Origin: Flavobacterium johnsoniae UW101
Lineage (GTDB): Bacteria > Bacteroidota > Bacteroidia > Flavobacteriales > Flavobacteriaceae
Assembly (NCBI RefSeq): GCF_000016645.1
Contig: NC_009441.1
Span: 2,604,001 to 2,668,000 of the forward strand
DNA: 64,000 nt
Direction of reading: 5' to 3'
Positions 7,486 to 18,690 of the stretch are shown here, piece after piece. Both the position numbers and the translations under genes were made by a program. The notes under the pieces are model-generated. The model saw nothing but the letters and a program-made list of their open reading frames with translations, had not been told where the DNA came from and did no database searches. The stretch's first letter is position 1, and every line of letters begins with the position of its first letter.

Positions 7486-7999
7486 TTAAGGTACTGAGGT
7501 ACTAGGATGCTAAGGTACTAAGTTTTTTTGCCATGAATTCATGAATTAACTTATTCTTAAATGCTGTTGAAATTATTTTTTTTAGCTACAGATTTCACAG
7601 ATTAAAAATGATTTTTTTCTTGGCCACGAATTACGCGAATTTCCACAAATTTTTAATCTTAGATTTTTCGCAAAAAATGCTCAAAATATAGCCCGTGGTT
7701 TCAACTACGGAGAACGTTACGGATTGGACGCAATCATATATTGATTTCCCGTGATTGAACCACGAGTTATATTTGAAATAGAAATCGGCCAGAAAATAGA
7801 AATTCGTGAAAATTCGCGTAATTCGTGGCCAAGAAAAAAATCCTTTTAATCATGATAATCTGTGGCAAACAAAAAAACAAAACCCCTGAATATTAAATTC
7901 AAGGGTTTGTTAGTAGTTATGTTGTTTATCGGAAAAGAATAATAAAATGCAAGGAAAAAGCTTAGAACCTTAGCATCTTAGTATCTCAGAACCTTAAAA
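7486..7999. repeat. Nested stack of inverted repeats between lysA and gltD
   Basis: Four pairs of arms lie one inside the other. Outermost: AAGGTACTGAGGTACTAGG at 7489-7507, mirrored at about 7961-7996. Next: ACAGATTTCACAGATTAAAA at 7588-7607, mirrored at 7843-7864. Next: TTGGCCACGAATTACGCGAA at 7620-7639, mirrored at 7815-7834. Innermost: ATAGCCCGTGGTTTCAA near 7687-7703, mirrored near 7752-7769. The arms belong to different repeat families, and one recurs at 45680-45771. No coding frame is supported here. Confidence 0.85.
7879..7911 (-). terminator. Terminator of the gltBD operon
   Basis: The stem AAACCCCTGAAT/ATTCAAGGGTTT lies about 90 bp past the gltD stop; on the minus strand it is followed by GTTTTTTTG. 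It sits inside the nested inverted-repeat region. Confidence 0.8.
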
Positions 8000-9454
8000 T
8001 TATAAGCTCGGTAAATCTCCTTTTCCTTTAGTAGGCAAGTTTGTAGATCCCATAAGGAATAAATCTACTTCTCTTGCAGCTTCGCGACCTTCTGAAATAG
8101 CCCACACGATTAATGATTGTCCTCTTCTCATATCACCAGCAGTGAAAATGTGAGGTACGTTTGTCTGATAGTTATGCGCTTTGTAGTTGCTTCTCATATC
8201 AGTTTCGATTCCTAATTGCTCGCTTAATGTTTTCTCCGGACCTGTAAATCCAAGAGCCAATAAAGCTAAATCGCAAGGCCAGATTTTTTCAGAACCTTCT
8301 TTTTCGATTAATTCAGGACGCTGACCAGGAGTCATTTTCCATTGCACTTCAACTGTTTTTAATCCAGTTAACTCACCTTTATCGTTAGAAATGAATTCTT
8401 TAGTATTGATTAACCAGTTTCTGTCACATCCTTCTTCGTGAGAAGAAGATGTTTTTAACTGCAACGGCCAGAAAGGCCATGGAGTTGACTCGCTTCTTCC
8501 AACTGGAGGTTTTGGTAAAATCTCAAAATTAGTTACCGATTTTGCTCCGTGTCTGTTTGAAGTTCCAATACAGTCAGAACCTGTATCTCCACCACCAATA
8601 ACGATTACGTCTTTTCCAGTTGCTTTAACCTGATCTGGAATTGATTCTCCGTATAAAACTTTAGTTTGCTGTGTTAAGAAATCCATTGCCTGAACAACAC
8701 CTTTGCTTTCGATTCCTTTAGTTGGCAAGCTTCTTCTTTCAGTTGCTCCTCCGCATAAAACGATAGAATCGAATTGGTTTAATTCTTCAACACTGAAATT
8801 AACACCAACATTTACATTAGTTTTGAAAGTGATTCCTTCTGCTTCAAGAATAGCTACACGACGATCGATAATTCCTTTTTCTAATTTGAAGTTTGGAATT
8901 CCGTAACGTAATAAACCTCCAATTGCGTTGTCTCTTTCAAAAACAGTAACCGTGTGACCAGCTCTGTTTAATTGCTGAGCAGCTGCTAGACCTGCAGGTC
9001 CTGAACCAATAACAGCAACTGTTTTACCAGTTCTTGTTTTTGGCGCTTGTGGTTTAATCCATCCTTCGGCGAAACCTCTTTCTACGATGCTTTTTTCGAT
9101 GTTTTCGATAGAAACCGGATCTTTGATGATTCCTAATACACATGATTTCTCACATGGAGCAGGGCATAAGCGACCTGTAAATTCAGGGAAGTTATTAGTA
9201 GATTGTAAAATCTCTAATGCACTCTGCCATTCTTCCTGATGCACCATGTCGTTGAAGTCAGGAATTAAATTTCCTAACGGACAACCACTGTGGCAAAAAG
9301 GAATTCCACAGTCCATACATCTTGATCCTTGTTCTTTTAATTTATCTTTTGGTACCGGAATAGTAAATTCGTTGTAGTTAGAAACACGTTCTGCTACTGC
9401 TAAATTACTTTCGTCGGCTCTGTTATATTCTTTAAATCCGCCTATTTTACCCAT
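8000..9454 (-). CDS. gltD: Glutamate synthase small subunit (NADPH)
   Basis: A 484-residue flavoprotein that passes electrons from NADPH to the large subunit for glutamate synthesis from glutamine and 2-oxoglutarate. The N-terminal ferredoxin-like part has the Cys clusters CMDCGIPFCHSGCP and CPAPCEKSC for 4Fe-4S centres. An FAD Rossmann motif (IGSGPAGLAAAQQL) is at about 150, a second GxGxxG-type motif (VIGGGDTGSDC) is the NADPH site, and the C-terminal TAGDMRRGQSLIVWAI closes the FAD domain. It follows gltB by 124 bp on the same strand and should form an operon with it. Confidence 0.96.
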   Translation of the reverse strand: MGKIGGFKEYNRADESNLAVAERVSNYNEFTIPVPKDKLKEQGSRCMDCGIPFCHSGCPLGNLIPDFNDMVHQEEWQSALEILQSTNNFPEFTGRLCPAPCEKSCVLGIIKDPVSIENIEKSIVERGFAEGWIKPQAPKTRTGKTVAVIGSGPAGLAAAQQLNRAGHTVTVFERDNAIGGLLRYGIPNFKLEKGIIDRRVAILEAEGITFKTNVNVGVNFSVEELNQFDSIVLCGGATERRSLPTKGIESKGVVQAMDFLTQQTKVLYGESIPDQVKATGKDVIVIGGGDTGSDCIGTSNRHGAKSVTNFEILPKPPVGRSESTPWPFWPLQLKTSSSHEEGCDRNWLINTKEFISNDKGELTGLKTVEVQWKMTPGQRPELIEKEGSEKIWPCDLALLALGFTGPEKTLSEQLGIETDMRSNYKAHNYQTNVPHIFTAGDMRRGQSLIVWAISEGREAAREVDLFLMGSTNLPTKGKGDLPSL

Positions 9455-9578
9455 GACATTTTAATTAAATCTAAATGTTTAAAAATTCCAATTCTTAAAT
9501 TCCAGTTTCATCCTTCGACTTCGCTCAGGAAGACATCGTAAATAAATCTAAAATCTAAAATCTGAATTCTAAAATCAT

Positions 9579-12500
9579 TTATCCCGCTATTAATTCTTCT
9601 ATTTTTTTCTCTTCTGCAATTCTTTGTAATGCTTTTTTGTAATCAGTTGGCATTACTTTTACGAAGTGCTGTTGTTGGTTTTCCCAGTCTGCTAAAATTC
9701 TTTTTGCTAATGGACTGCTTGTGTACAACGAATGATTTTTGATCAGTTTTCTTAGTTTCGTAAGATCTTCTTCTTCCATTGGGTCGAATGCAACCATTTC
9801 CATGTTACAAACTGTAGAATCGAATTTCTTATTTGGATCGTAAACATAAGCCACACCACCGCTCATACCAGCTGCGAAGTTTCTTCCTGTTTTTCCTAAA
9901 ACTACTACTGTACCACCAGTCATGTACTCGCATCCGTGATCTCCAATTCCTTCAACAACTGCTGTTGCTCCAGAATTTCTCACACAGAAACGCTCTCCGG
10001 CCATTCCATTAATATAAGCCTCTCCGGTAATAGCTCCGTAAAGGGCAACGTTTCCGATAATGATATTGTCTTCAGGGTTGAAAGTCGCAGTAGGAGGTAC
10101 TTTTACAATTAATTTTCCTCCAGAAAGACCTTTTCCTAAATAATCATTACAGTTTCCGTGAATTTTAAATGACAATCCGTTTGTTGCGAATGCACCAAAA
10201 CTTTGTCCAGCAGAACCTTCAAAATCAACTAAAATAGTGTCATCAGGTAATCCTTGTGCGCCGTAGATTTTTGAGATTTCGTTACTCAAAATAGCACCTA
10301 CAGAACGGTCTGTATTTTTAATTTTAAAGGTTACTCTTGTTTTCTCTTTTCTATAGATAGACGGAATAGCTTCTTTGATGATATCAAAATCCAATACGTT
10401 TTCAAGTTGGTGATCTTGAGTCGTTGTATTATGATTTGGCTGCGTTTTCGCTTTTTCCGGTTTGTATAGAATTGATGACAAGTCTAAACCATTTGCTTTA
10501 TAATGTTTGATGGCTTTGTTCACATTTAATTTTTGTGACTGACCTACCATTTCTTTTAAAGTTCTGAAACCTAACTGCGCCATGATTTCTCTTAACTCTT
10601 CAGCAATAAAATACATGAAGTTGATTACGTGCTCTGGAGTTCCTTTGAAATTTTTTCTCAATTCTGGATCCTGAGTTGCAATACCAACTGGGCAGGTATT
10701 TAAGTGACAAGCTCTCATCATGATACATCCAGAAGCTACAAGCGGTGCAGTTGCAAATCCGAATTCCTCAGCTCCTAATAAAGCTGCAATAGCAACGTCA
10801 CGACCTGTTTTTAACTGTCCGTCACATTCAAGTACTACACGGCTTCTTAAATCGTTTAAGATCAAAGTCTGTTGGGCTTCAGCTAAACCAAGTTCCCACG
10901 GAATACCTGTGTGCTGTAAAGATGTTAATGGTGCAGCTCCCGTTCCTCCGTCATAACCAGAAATTAAGATAACGTCGGCTTTTGCTTTGGCAACACCGGC
11001 AGCGATGGTTCCAACTCCAACTTCAGAAACTAATTTTACGTTAATACGAGCTTCACGGTTTGCATTTTTCAAATCGTAAATCAACTGAGATAAATCCTCA
11101 ATTGAGTAAATATCGTGGTGAGGAGGAGGCGAAATCAAACCTACATAAGGTGTAGAGTTTCTGGTTTCAGCAATCCAAGGCACTACTTTTTCTCCAGGTA
11201 ACTGTCCACCTTCACCAGGTTTTGCTCCCTGAGCCATTTTAATCTGGATTTCTTTAGCGTTTGTCAAATAGTTGATCGAAACACCAAAACGTCCTGACGC
11301 AACTTGCTTAATTGCAGAGTTTCTAGAATCTCCGTTAATTTCTTTCTGGAAACGTTTTGGATCTTCTCCACCTTCTCCAGAGTTGCTTTTCCCGCCAATT
11401 CTGTTCATTGCAATTGCTAAATTCTCGTGTGCTTCTCTAGAAATAGATCCGTAAGACATTGCACCTGTTTTGAATTTTTTTACAATTTCTGTCCAAGGCT
11501 CAACTTCGTCAATAGAAATTGGATCTAAATTGTTGAATTCAAATAAACCTCTAATGGTCATTAAGTTTGAGCTCTGCTCGTTAACGGCATTAGAGTATTC
11601 TTTATAACTTTCAGGGCTGTTTAAACGAACTGCCTGTTGTAATTTAGAAATAGTGGTTGGGTTAAACATGTGTTTTTCACCACCACGTCTCCATCTGTAA
11701 ATACCTCCAATTTCAAGAGAAAGCAAGTTTGCAATTTTTGAATTTGGGAAAGCTTTTTGGAAACGTTTTTTAACCTCTTTTTCAACTTCCATTAAACCAA
11801 TTCCTTCAATTCTAGATGGAGTGTAAGGGAAGTATTTAGATGTAAATGTTTTGTTTAATCCTAAAATCTCGAAAATCTGAGCAGCTCTGTAAGAATGTAA
11901 AGTAGAGATACCAATTTTGTTCATGATTTTCACGATTCCTTTTGCAATCGCTTTGTTGTAGTTAACTACAGCGTAATCCGCTTTTACTTTTGTAATGAAA
12001 CCTTTTTCAACCTGATCGTGAATGATTTCGTTTACCATGTAAGGGTTGATGGCGCTTGCACCATATCCAAACAATAAAGCAAAATGATGAGGTTCTCTTG
12101 GTTCAGCAGATTCGATGATGATTCCGAATTTAGAACGAACCTGTAAAATGTTCAAAGAGTGGTGAATGTAAGAACAAGCCAATAACATAGGGATTGGAGC
12201 TAATTCTTCGCTTACACCTCTGTCAGATAAAATGATGATGTTACATCCTTCTTCAACTGCTTTAAAAGTAGCCTGAACACATTTTTCAAGAGCTCTTTCT
12301 AAACCGTTAACTCCTTTTTCGATTTTATATAAAGTAGAAATAGTAGCCGATTTGAAATCTGGGTGATCTATATTTCTAATTTTATCCAAATCCTCGTTAG
12401 AAACAACTGGATTTTGGATTTTTAATTTTTTACATTGTTTAGATTCAATTTCGAAAATATTGAAATCTCCACCAATTGCTAAACTGATATCAGTAATGAT

Positions 12501-14096
12501 TTCTTCACGAATACCATCCAACGGCGGGTTTGTAACCTGAGCAAATAATTGTTTGAAGTAATTGTACAACAACTGTGGCTGATCTGAAAGAACTGCCAAA
12601 GGAGTATCGTTACCCATAGAACTGATTGCTTCAGCTCCGTCGCTACCCATTGGGTTGATGATTGTTTTTAAATCTTCAATTGTATAACCAAACAAACGCT
12701 GTCTTGTTAAGAAATCTAATTTTTCAACAGGAGTAGGGTTGTTTGTGTAAGGAACGCTGGCTAATGGCAATAAGTTTTCGTCAACCCATTGCTGGTAAGG
12801 ACGTTTTGTAACGATCGCTTTTTTAACTTCTTCGTCTTCGATGATACGGCCTTCGTTCATATCAACCAAGAACATTTTACCTGGCTCTAAACGACCATGT
12901 TGGATTACATCTTCTGGATCGATGTCTAATACACCAATTTCAGATGACATAATTACGAATCCGCTTTTCGTTAATGTATAACGAGAAGGACGCAATCCGT
13001 TTCTGTCTAGTAAAGCTCCAATTACGTTTCCATCTGTAAACGGAATAGAAGCAGGACCATCCCAAGGCTCCATGATACAAGCGTTGTATTCATAGAAAGC
13101 TCTTTTTTCCGGAGACATTGTCTGGTGTTTTTCCCAAGCTTCAGGAACTACCATCATCATTGCCTCTGGAAGCGAACGGCCAGTCATTAATAAAAGTTCA
13201 ACCACCATATCCATAGAGGCAGAATCTGATTTTCCTTCTAAGATAATTGGGAATAATTTTTTGATATCATCGCCAAAAACTTTGCTCTGCATAAGCTCTT
13301 CACGAGCACGCATACGGCTTACGTTTCCACGAAGTGTGTTGATCTCACCATTATGACACATGTATCTAAACGGCTGAGCTAAGTCCCAAGATGGGAATGT
13401 ATTTGTAGAGAAACGCTGGTGTACAAGTGCAAGACGAGTCACCAAGTCTGGATCTTTCAAATCTATATAATAACGGCTGATGTCTTCCGGCATCAATAGA
13501 CCTTTATATATTATAGTAGTTGTCGATAAACTAGTAAAATAAAACATGTGGCTTTCTGAGGTTTTTGATCCTCTTACGGCATGTTCAGCAATTTTTCTAG
13601 CTGCAAAAAGTTTTGCATTAAATTCTTGTTCAGTTAAATCCTGACCGTTTTTAGAAACGAAAACTTGTTTAACTGTTGGTTCTTTTTCTGCGGCAATTTC
13701 ACCTAGATTTTCAACGTCAACGGGTACATCTCTCCAGCCTAAAACTTTTAAGTTTTGGTCTTTGATTGTAGCTTCAAATGCATTAATACAAAAAGAAACC
13801 TGGTTTTTGCTTTTTGGTAAAAAAACCATTCCTACTGCATACTCACGCGCTTCTGGGATTTCAAAGTCACATACTTTCTTAAAAAAATCATGAGGAATGT
13901 CGAATAAAATTCCGGCCCCGTCACCAGTTCTTCCATCAGAACTTACGGCACCACGATGTTCCAATTTAATTAAGATGTCTAATGCTTTGTGAATAATATC
14001 ATTTGACTTAATACCATTCAAATTACAAATAAATCCTGCACCACAATTGTCGTGTTCAAATTCAGGCAGATAAAGCCCTTGTTCTTTAACTCTCAT
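9579..14096 (-). CDS. gltB: Glutamate synthase large subunit
   Basis: A protein of 1505 residues. The N-terminal class II glutaminase domain begins at the nucleophile Cys in EHDNCGAGF (residue 18), so a short propeptide is removed. The central and FMN-binding domains follow, with [13 protein letters not shown] and [11 protein letters not shown]. The 3Fe-4S cysteines are in [12 protein letters not shown]. The C-terminal beta-helix domain is glycine rich ([35 protein letters not shown]). I prefer the ATG at 14096 to one 14 codons upstream, because the -7 box at 14114-14121 would place the transcription start between them. It is followed by gltD. Confidence 0.96.
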   Translation of the reverse strand: MRVKEQGLYLPEFEHDNCGAGFICNLNGIKSNDIIHKALDILIKLEHRGAVSSDGRTGDGAGILFDIPHDFFKKVCDFEIPEAREYAVGMVFLPKSKNQVSFCINAFEATIKDQNLKVLGWRDVPVDVENLGEIAAEKEPTVKQVFVSKNGQDLTEQEFNAKLFAARKIAEHAVRGSKTSESHMFYFTSLSTTTIIYKGLLMPEDISRYYIDLKDPDLVTRLALVHQRFSTNTFPSWDLAQPFRYMCHNGEINTLRGNVSRMRAREELMQSKVFGDDIKKLFPIILEGKSDSASMDMVVELLLMTGRSLPEAMMMVVPEAWEKHQTMSPEKRAFYEYNACIMEPWDGPASIPFTDGNVIGALLDRNGLRPSRYTLTKSGFVIMSSEIGVLDIDPEDVIQHGRLEPGKMFLVDMNEGRIIEDEEVKKAIVTKRPYQQWVDENLLPLASVPYTNNPTPVEKLDFLTRQRLFGYTIEDLKTIINPMGSDGAEAISSMGNDTPLAVLSDQPQLLYNYFKQLFAQVTNPPLDGIREEIITDISLAIGGDFNIFEIESKQCKKLKIQNPVVSNEDLDKIRNIDHPDFKSATISTLYKIEKGVNGLERALEKCVQATFKAVEEGCNIIILSDRGVSEELAPIPMLLACSYIHHSLNILQVRSKFGIIIESAEPREPHHFALLFGYGASAINPYMVNEIIHDQVEKGFITKVKADYAVVNYNKAIAKGIVKIMNKIGISTLHSYRAAQIFEILGLNKTFTSKYFPYTPSRIEGIGLMEVEKEVKKRFQKAFPNSKIANLLSLEIGGIYRWRRGGEKHMFNPTTISKLQQAVRLNSPESYKEYSNAVNEQSSNLMTIRGLFEFNNLDPISIDEVEPWTEIVKKFKTGAMSYGSISREAHENLAIAMNRIGGKSNSGEGGEDPKRFQKEINGDSRNSAIKQVASGRFGVSINYLTNAKEIQIKMAQGAKPGEGGQLPGEKVVPWIAETRNSTPYVGLISPPPHHDIYSIEDLSQLIYDLKNANREARINVKLVSEVGVGTIAAGVAKAKADVILISGYDGGTGAAPLTSLQHTGIPWELGLAEAQQTLILNDLRSRVVLECDGQLKTGRDVAIAALLGAEEFGFATAPLVASGCIMMRACHLNTCPVGIATQDPELRKNFKGTPEHVINFMYFIAEELREIMAQLGFRTLKEMVGQSQKLNVNKAIKHYKANGLDLSSILYKPEKAKTQPNHNTTTQDHQLENVLDFDIIKEAIPSIYRKEKTRVTFKIKNTDRSVGAILSNEISKIYGAQGLPDDTILVDFEGSAGQSFGAFATNGLSFKIHGNCNDYLGKGLSGGKLIVKVPPTATFNPEDNIIIGNVALYGAITGEAYINGMAGERFCVRNSGATAVVEGIGDHGCEYMTGGTVVVLGKTGRNFAAGMSGGVAYVYDPNKKFDSTVCNMEMVAFDPMEEEDLTKLRKLIKNHSLYTSSPLAKRILADWENQQQHFVKVMPTDYKKALQRIAEEKKIEELIAG

Positions 14097-14113
14097 TCTT
14101 GATATTTTTTTTA

Positions 14114-14121
14114 CAAAAATA
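14114..14121 (-). promoter_or_regulatory. -7 box of the gltBD operon
   Basis: TATTTTTG on the minus strand fits TAnnTTTG and ends 17 bp before the chosen gltB start. No strong -33 TTTG is seen at the usual distance. The rest of the 415-bp divergent region to sucC is AT-rich with no other feature I can support. Confidence 0.5.
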
Positions 14122-14455
14122 AAGATTTCGTTAAACATAATGTAGTGAAATTATCTATTCGCTTTCATTTTTGTAGTAATATTAGAAAAAGGGTTCTTAA
14201 ATGATAATATTATTATATAAACCATTGCGAATTATCAAAATCATAATTGAGAATAAAATATATTAAGAAAAATCGTCGTAAGGCCAATAAATTCAGTGAA
14301 TTTTTTGTTAAATATCAAACGTTTTCTGCGATTTGTGTTAACATTAACAAATTGTTCCGTTAACGATTTGTTTGCGTTGAGAAATATTCAACGGTTTATA
14401 CCTGTATACAATATTATTTAATTGAAAAAGATTTTACTATTAAGTTGTATTTTGT

Positions 14456-14463
14456 TACTTTTG
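14456..14463 (+). promoter_or_regulatory. -7 box of sucC
   Basis: TACTTTTG fits TAnnTTTG and lies 48 bp upstream of the sucC ATG at 14512. It argues against the longer frame that opens at a TTG at 14422. Confidence 0.55.
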
Positions 14464-14511
14464 TCGCACTTTTATTCTGAAATAAATTCAGAACCAGACA
14501 AATTCTATATT

Positions 14512-15705
14512 ATGAACATACACGAATATCAAGGAAAAGAAATTTTAGCGAGTTACGGAGTACGCGTACAACGCGGAATTGTGGCTAACAATGCGGTTGA
14601 AGCTGTAGCTGCTGCAAAACAATTAACTGCCGAAACTGGTACAGGATGGCATGTAATAAAAGCACAAATTCACGCAGGTGGTCGTGGAAAAGGTGGTGGA
14701 GTTAAGCTGGCAAAAAACTTACAACAAGTTGAAGAGTTAGCAGAACAAATCATCGGAATGCAGTTGATTACACCTCAGACTCCGCCTGAAGGTAAAAAAG
14801 TAAATAAGGTATTAGTTGCAGAAGATGTTTACTATCCAGGTGAAAGCGAAACTTCTGAATTTTATGTTTCTGTTTTATTGAATAGAGGTACAGGACGCAA
14901 CATGATTATGTATTCTACTGAAGGTGGAATGGATATCGAAGAAGTTGCTGAGCATACTCCACACTTAATCTTTACTGAAGAAATTGATCCAACTGTTGGA
15001 TTACAAGGTTTCCAGGCTAGAAGAATTGCTTTTAACTTAGGACTTTCTGGAAATGCTTTCAAAGAAATGGTTAAATTCATCGACGCACTTTACAATGCTT
15101 ACATTGGTTCTGATGCTTCTATGTTTGAAATCAACCCAGTTTTAAAAACTTCTGATAACAAAATCTTAGCGGTTGATGCTAAAGTTAACATCGACGATAA
15201 CGCTTTATACAGACAACCTAAATATGCTGAAATGAGAGATATCCGTGAGGAGAATCCAATCGAAGTTGAAGCTAAAGAAGTTGGTCTAAACTATGTTGAC
15301 CTTGACGGTACTGTAGGATGTATGGTAAACGGAGCTGGTCTTGCAATGGCAACTATGGATTTAATTAAATATGCTGGTTTTGAGCCTGCTAACTTCCTTG
15401 ACGTAGGAGGAACTGCTGATGCAAAACGTGTTGAAACAGCTTTCAGAATTATCTTGAAAGATCCAAACGTAAAAGCTATCTTAATTAACATCTTCGGAGG
15501 TATTGTTCGTTGTGACCGTGTTGCTCAAGGTGTTGTTGACGCTTACAAAAACATGGGAGACGCTATTAAAGTGCCAATTATCGTTCGTTTGCAAGGAACA
15601 AATGCTGAAATTGCAAAAGAATTAATTGACAACTCTGGTATGCCAATCTTATCTGCAGTTCAATTCCAAGAAGCTGCTGACCAAGTTAAAGCTGCTCTTT
15701 CTTAA
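14512..15705 (+). CDS. sucC: Succinyl-CoA synthetase beta subunit (ADP-forming)
   Basis: A 397-residue ATP-grasp subunit that, with SucD, interconverts succinyl-CoA and succinate while making ATP or GTP in the TCA cycle. It begins with the conserved [12 protein letters not shown]. Nucleotide-binding segments include [16 protein letters not shown]; the succinate/CoA ligase domain has [21 protein letters not shown] and [16 protein letters not shown]. The open frame continues upstream to a TTG at 14422, but the conserved N-terminus and the -7 box support the ATG at 14512. SucD is not adjacent in this window: the next gene is on the other strand and unrelated. Confidence 0.96.
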   Translation: MNIHEYQGKEILASYGVRVQRGIVANNAVEAVAAAKQLTAETGTGWHVIKAQIHAGGRGKGGGVKLAKNLQQVEELAEQIIGMQLITPQTPPEGKKVNKVLVAEDVYYPGESETSEFYVSVLLNRGTGRNMIMYSTEGGMDIEEVAEHTPHLIFTEEIDPTVGLQGFQARRIAFNLGLSGNAFKEMVKFIDALYNAYIGSDASMFEINPVLKTSDNKILAVDAKVNIDDNALYRQPKYAEMRDIREENPIEVEAKEVGLNYVDLDGTVGCMVNGAGLAMATMDLIKYAGFEPANFLDVGGTADAKRVETAFRIILKDPNVKAILINIFGGIVRCDRVAQGVVDAYKNMGDAIKVPIIVRLQGTNAEIAKELIDNSGMPILSAVQFQEAADQVKAALS

Positions 15706-15730
15706 TTAAATAAGAAATCAATTTATATAG

Positions 15731-15761
15731 AAAATCCCTCCATTGTGGAGGGATTTTTTTT
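15731..15761 (+). terminator. Terminator of sucC
   Basis: The stem AAATCCCTCC/GGAGGGATTT with a four-base loop is followed by eight T, 26 bp after the sucC stop. Confidence 0.92.
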
Positions 15762-15769
15762 AGAGTTAA

Positions 15770-15911
15770 TTTAACCGCAAAGGGCGCAAGTTTTTTGTCA
15801 AGGATTATGAATACAAACGCAAAGTTCGCAAAGCTATATGGGTAAAGCTTTGCGAACTTTGCGTTTATGTAGATTCTTATATATAAAAATCCTTGCGTGC
15901 TTTGCGGTTAA
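15770..15911. repeat. Palindromic element, copy 1 (TTAACCGCAAAG ends)
   Basis: An interrupted palindrome of about 142 bp. The outer ends are TTAACCGCAAAGGGCGCAAG and its complement CTTGCGTGCTTTGCGGTTAA. The inner arms are CGCAAAGTTCGCAAAGCT and AGCTTTGCGAACTTTGCG around a loop of nine bases. It fills the gap between the convergent sucC terminator and the DUF5694 gene. A second copy is at 18691-18834. Confidence 0.9.
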
Positions 15912-15917
15912 AATTTA

Positions 15918-16715
15918 TTATTTCAATACCGTCGCCAAATCTACAAGTTCAAATGTAGGATCATGAGATATAAATTCTCTAATCAATGCAGCATGACCAG
16001 CACCAACTAAAATCATTATTTTATTATCTGTACTTTCAGTCAATTTTTGAATTAAAGAATACATATATAAGTTTCTTTTGTACCAATTTGCAACTAAAGA
16101 TGCTCCAGTAAAATCATCTGGATTTCCACCTCTGTTTGCTACTTCCAAATACCATTGAATATTTTCATTTTCGGATTGTTTTGTATTGTAATACAGCATC
16201 ATTTCTTGTAAAGAACTTTTTCTAATTTTTTCGTTATGCTGTTTTTCGAAATTTTCTGTCACCACTTTATTTCTTTGTATTAAATCCTTTTGGTTTGCTT
16301 TTTCCATTGCCATCATTAAACTGTCATATCGAAAAGGAGTGTAAAGATTCATTCCGTATAATTTTTTATGATTCAGTTTTTTAGCTGTACGAAGTGCCAA
16401 TTGTGTTATTTCACTTTTGTTGTTTTTAAAAAGGCTGTCAGTATTTTTATTATAAAACTTATCCAAGTCGGTTTGTTTGCTAAATTCCCATTCTACAAAT
16501 ATTTTATCAGGCCCAAACTTTTTGATTTTGTCACTCATAATTTCGAGTTCCTTTTGGCTCTTTTCAGACATAATGCTGAAACTATTTAGTTGGGCAACGT
16601 CAAGACCTGGATTTGCATAATGAAAAGTTCCAATTAATAAAACCTGTTTCTTTTTTATTTGAGATGATGAAAGATTAAATGTAAGAAGTGCTAGTAATAA
16701 AATGATTTTCTGCAT
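15918..16715 (-). CDS. DUF5694/TraB-GumN-like secreted protein
   Basis: A 265-residue protein with a signal peptide (MQKIILLLALLTFNLSSSQ). The mature part opens with VLLIGTFHYANPG, has DKIFVEWEFS and ends with MILVGAGHAALIREFI; the GTFHY, VEWE and GxGHxxLI motifs are those of the TraB/GumN (TIKI-like) fold, whose members are suspected metal-dependent proteases. In this genus such proteins are called DUF5694. Its stop lies 6 bp from the palindromic element. It has no obvious partner; the next gene starts divergently. The family assignment is fairly sure, the activity is not. Confidence 0.85.
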   Translation of the reverse strand: MQKIILLLALLTFNLSSSQIKKKQVLLIGTFHYANPGLDVAQLNSFSIMSEKSQKELEIMSDKIKKFGPDKIFVEWEFSKQTDLDKFYNKNTDSLFKNNKSEITQLALRTAKKLNHKKLYGMNLYTPFRYDSLMMAMEKANQKDLIQRNKVVTENFEKQHNEKIRKSSLQEMMLYYNTKQSENENIQWYLEVANRGGNPDDFTGASLVANWYKRNLYMYSLIQKLTESTDNKIMILVGAGHAALIREFISHDPTFELVDLATVLK

Positions 16716-16937
16716 GATTGTTTTAGTTTAGATTCACAACAAATGTATAAGTGTGTTAGAAGTGTTTTCTTCCTTTTTGATGAATTACAGGTTTTATTTG
16801 ATCAAGTGCTCAAATTTTACTTTCAAAAAGTTGGTATATGATTTTTGATGTTTTTGTCACTAAGAAAAACTGGTTTTGTATAAACAACACTTTCGTTTCA
16901 GTGCATAATTGTATTTTTGGTTTCATAACTGCTTTCT

Positions 16938-17978
16938 ATGAAACTTAAAATACCTTTTTACTACCATATTATTCTTTTTGCCGGGTTGTTTTTAACCTTT
17001 TGTCTTTGGGATTACGGAATAAATAACCGACTAGAGATGGTACAGCAAACCAAAATTTATTTCTGGCTTACATCGACTTTTATGCTTTCGGTTTTTGCGT
17101 CTTACCTTCTCAATTTTTATACTTTTTGCAGCTGGTTTTTAAACAAAAAGAAAATTCTTTTTTACTTTTTAAGTATTCCGGTTTCTTTAGTCATTTTTGC
17201 AGGTATAAGGTATTTTTTTCAGGAAATAATTATGTTTCATTTTACAGGAATGCATAATTATTTTGAAGAAAGCAGAGAAATAACGTTCTACATAAAAGAC
17301 AATTTTTTATACGGACTTCCTGCTGTAATTTTAAGTGCTTTCAGTTATTTATTCTGGGAATTTCAAAATACACAGAAACAAAATCAGGAATTAATGCTGG
17401 AGAATAAAAAAGCCGAATTTCAAATGCTGAAAGCACAAGTGAGTCCGCATTTTTTATTTAATACTTTGAATTCATTTTATAGTCAGTTAATTTTAAAAGA
17501 TGATAAAATGGCTTCAGATGTTTTGGTTCTTTCAGATCTGCTTCGGTATGTAATTACAGAAACAGACAAAGATGAGGCAATACTATCAAGGGAAATTCAG
17601 TTTATAAAAAACTATATTCATTTACAGAGAAAACGATTTGAAGATCAATTGTATTTGGATTTTTCTGTTGAAGGAGATTATTCTAATGAGAGAATATTGT
17701 CATCGGCATTAATTCATTTTGTTGAAAATGTTTTTAAACACGGAAAATTTAATAAAGAAAAAGAAACCGCAGTTATTTCCATTAAAATAAAAGATGAGTT
17801 TCTGGAAATCTCAACTTTTAATTATAATGCCGACGGTGAAAATTATTCCTCGACCGGAATTGGTTTTACGAACTTAATAAAAAGGTTGGAATATGCTTAT
17901 AAAAACCAATTTGTACTTGAAAAAAGCGAAGAAAATAATACCTTTAAGACATACTTAAAAATACCGCTAAAAAAATAA
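16938..17978 (+). CDS. LytS-type sensor histidine kinase
   Basis: A 346-residue membrane kinase. Four hydrophobic segments (about 8-24, 40-60, 72-96 and 124-141) make up the sensor part, followed by a short coiled coil (QKQNQELMLENKKAE). The phospho-acceptor is H171 in QVSPHFLFNTLNSF, the hallmark of the His_kinase (PF06580) group. The ATPase part has ALIHFVENVFKHGKF as N box and TGIGFTNLIKRL as G box. The response regulator gene starts 3 bp after its stop, so the pair is certain to be co-transcribed. The signal is unknown. Confidence 0.93.
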   Translation: MKLKIPFYYHIILFAGLFLTFCLWDYGINNRLEMVQQTKIYFWLTSTFMLSVFASYLLNFYTFCSWFLNKKKILFYFLSIPVSLVIFAGIRYFFQEIIMFHFTGMHNYFEESREITFYIKDNFLYGLPAVILSAFSYLFWEFQNTQKQNQELMLENKKAEFQMLKAQVSPHFLFNTLNSFYSQLILKDDKMASDVLVLSDLLRYVITETDKDEAILSREIQFIKNYIHLQRKRFEDQLYLDFSVEGDYSNERILSSALIHFVENVFKHGKFNKEKETAVISIKIKDEFLEISTFNYNADGENYSSTGIGFTNLIKRLEYAYKNQFVLEKSEENNTFKTYLKIPLKK

Positions 17979-17981
17979 TTT

Positions 17982-18689
17982 ATGGCTTTTAAATGTATTA
18001 TTGTTGATGATGAACCGCCTGCAACACGGATACTCGAAAATTATATTGGAAAAGTAAGCTTTTTAGAAAAAACCGAAGTTTTTAACGATTCATTAAAAGC
18101 GTTAGAGTTTTTAAATACACAATCTGTTGATGTGATTTTCCTGGATATCCAAATGCCTCAATTAACAGGATTACAGATTTCCAGAATTATTTCAAAAGAT
18201 ATAAAAGTTATTTTTACAACTGCATATCCTGATTTTGCATTAGAAGGTTTTGAATTAAACGCTGTTGATTATTTATTAAAGCCTATATCTTTTGAACGGT
18301 TTTATCAAGCTGTTTCTAAGCTGAATACTCAGTCAAAAACAGTTGTTTCAAATCAAAATAATCTGCCTGATTTTTTATTTATTAAAACAGATGGAAAGAA
18401 TAAATTCCAGAAGGTTTTTTTAAATGATATTTTGTATGTAGAAAGTCTTCAGAATTATGTTTGTATTCATACTTCTAAACAGCAGATTATTACGCATTCA
18501 TCATTGAAAAATGTAATCGAATCTTTGCCTGAAAACAATTTTATTCAAATACAAAAATCCTATGTTGTTTCTTTAAAGCATTTAGAATCAACAGACAATT
18601 ATTCGGTTTACATTAACGGAAAAGAACTTCCAATTGGAGCTGCTTATAAAGAAGCATTTTTTGATAAAATCGAGGAGAATAAGATTTAA
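17982..18689 (+). CDS. LytTR response regulator
   Basis: A 235-residue regulator. The receiver domain (1-115) has the acidic pair in IIVDDEPPA, phosphorylation site D55 in VIFLDIQMPQ, the Thr of IFTTAYPDFA and the Lys in YLLKPISF. A linker leads to a LytTR DNA-binding domain (about 130-230) with DILYVESLQNYVCIHT and FIQIQKSYVVSLKHLES. It is the partner of the kinase immediately upstream. LytTR regulators of this type often control nearby membrane genes or their own operon; no target is evident here. Confidence 0.94.
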   Translation: MAFKCIIVDDEPPATRILENYIGKVSFLEKTEVFNDSLKALEFLNTQSVDVIFLDIQMPQLTGLQISRIISKDIKVIFTTAYPDFALEGFELNAVDYLLKPISFERFYQAVSKLNTQSKTVVSNQNNLPDFLFIKTDGKNKFQKVFLNDILYVESLQNYVCIHTSKQQIITHSSLKNVIESLPENNFIQIQKSYVVSLKHLESTDNYSVYINGKELPIGAAYKEAFFDKIEENKI

Positions 18690-18690
18690 A

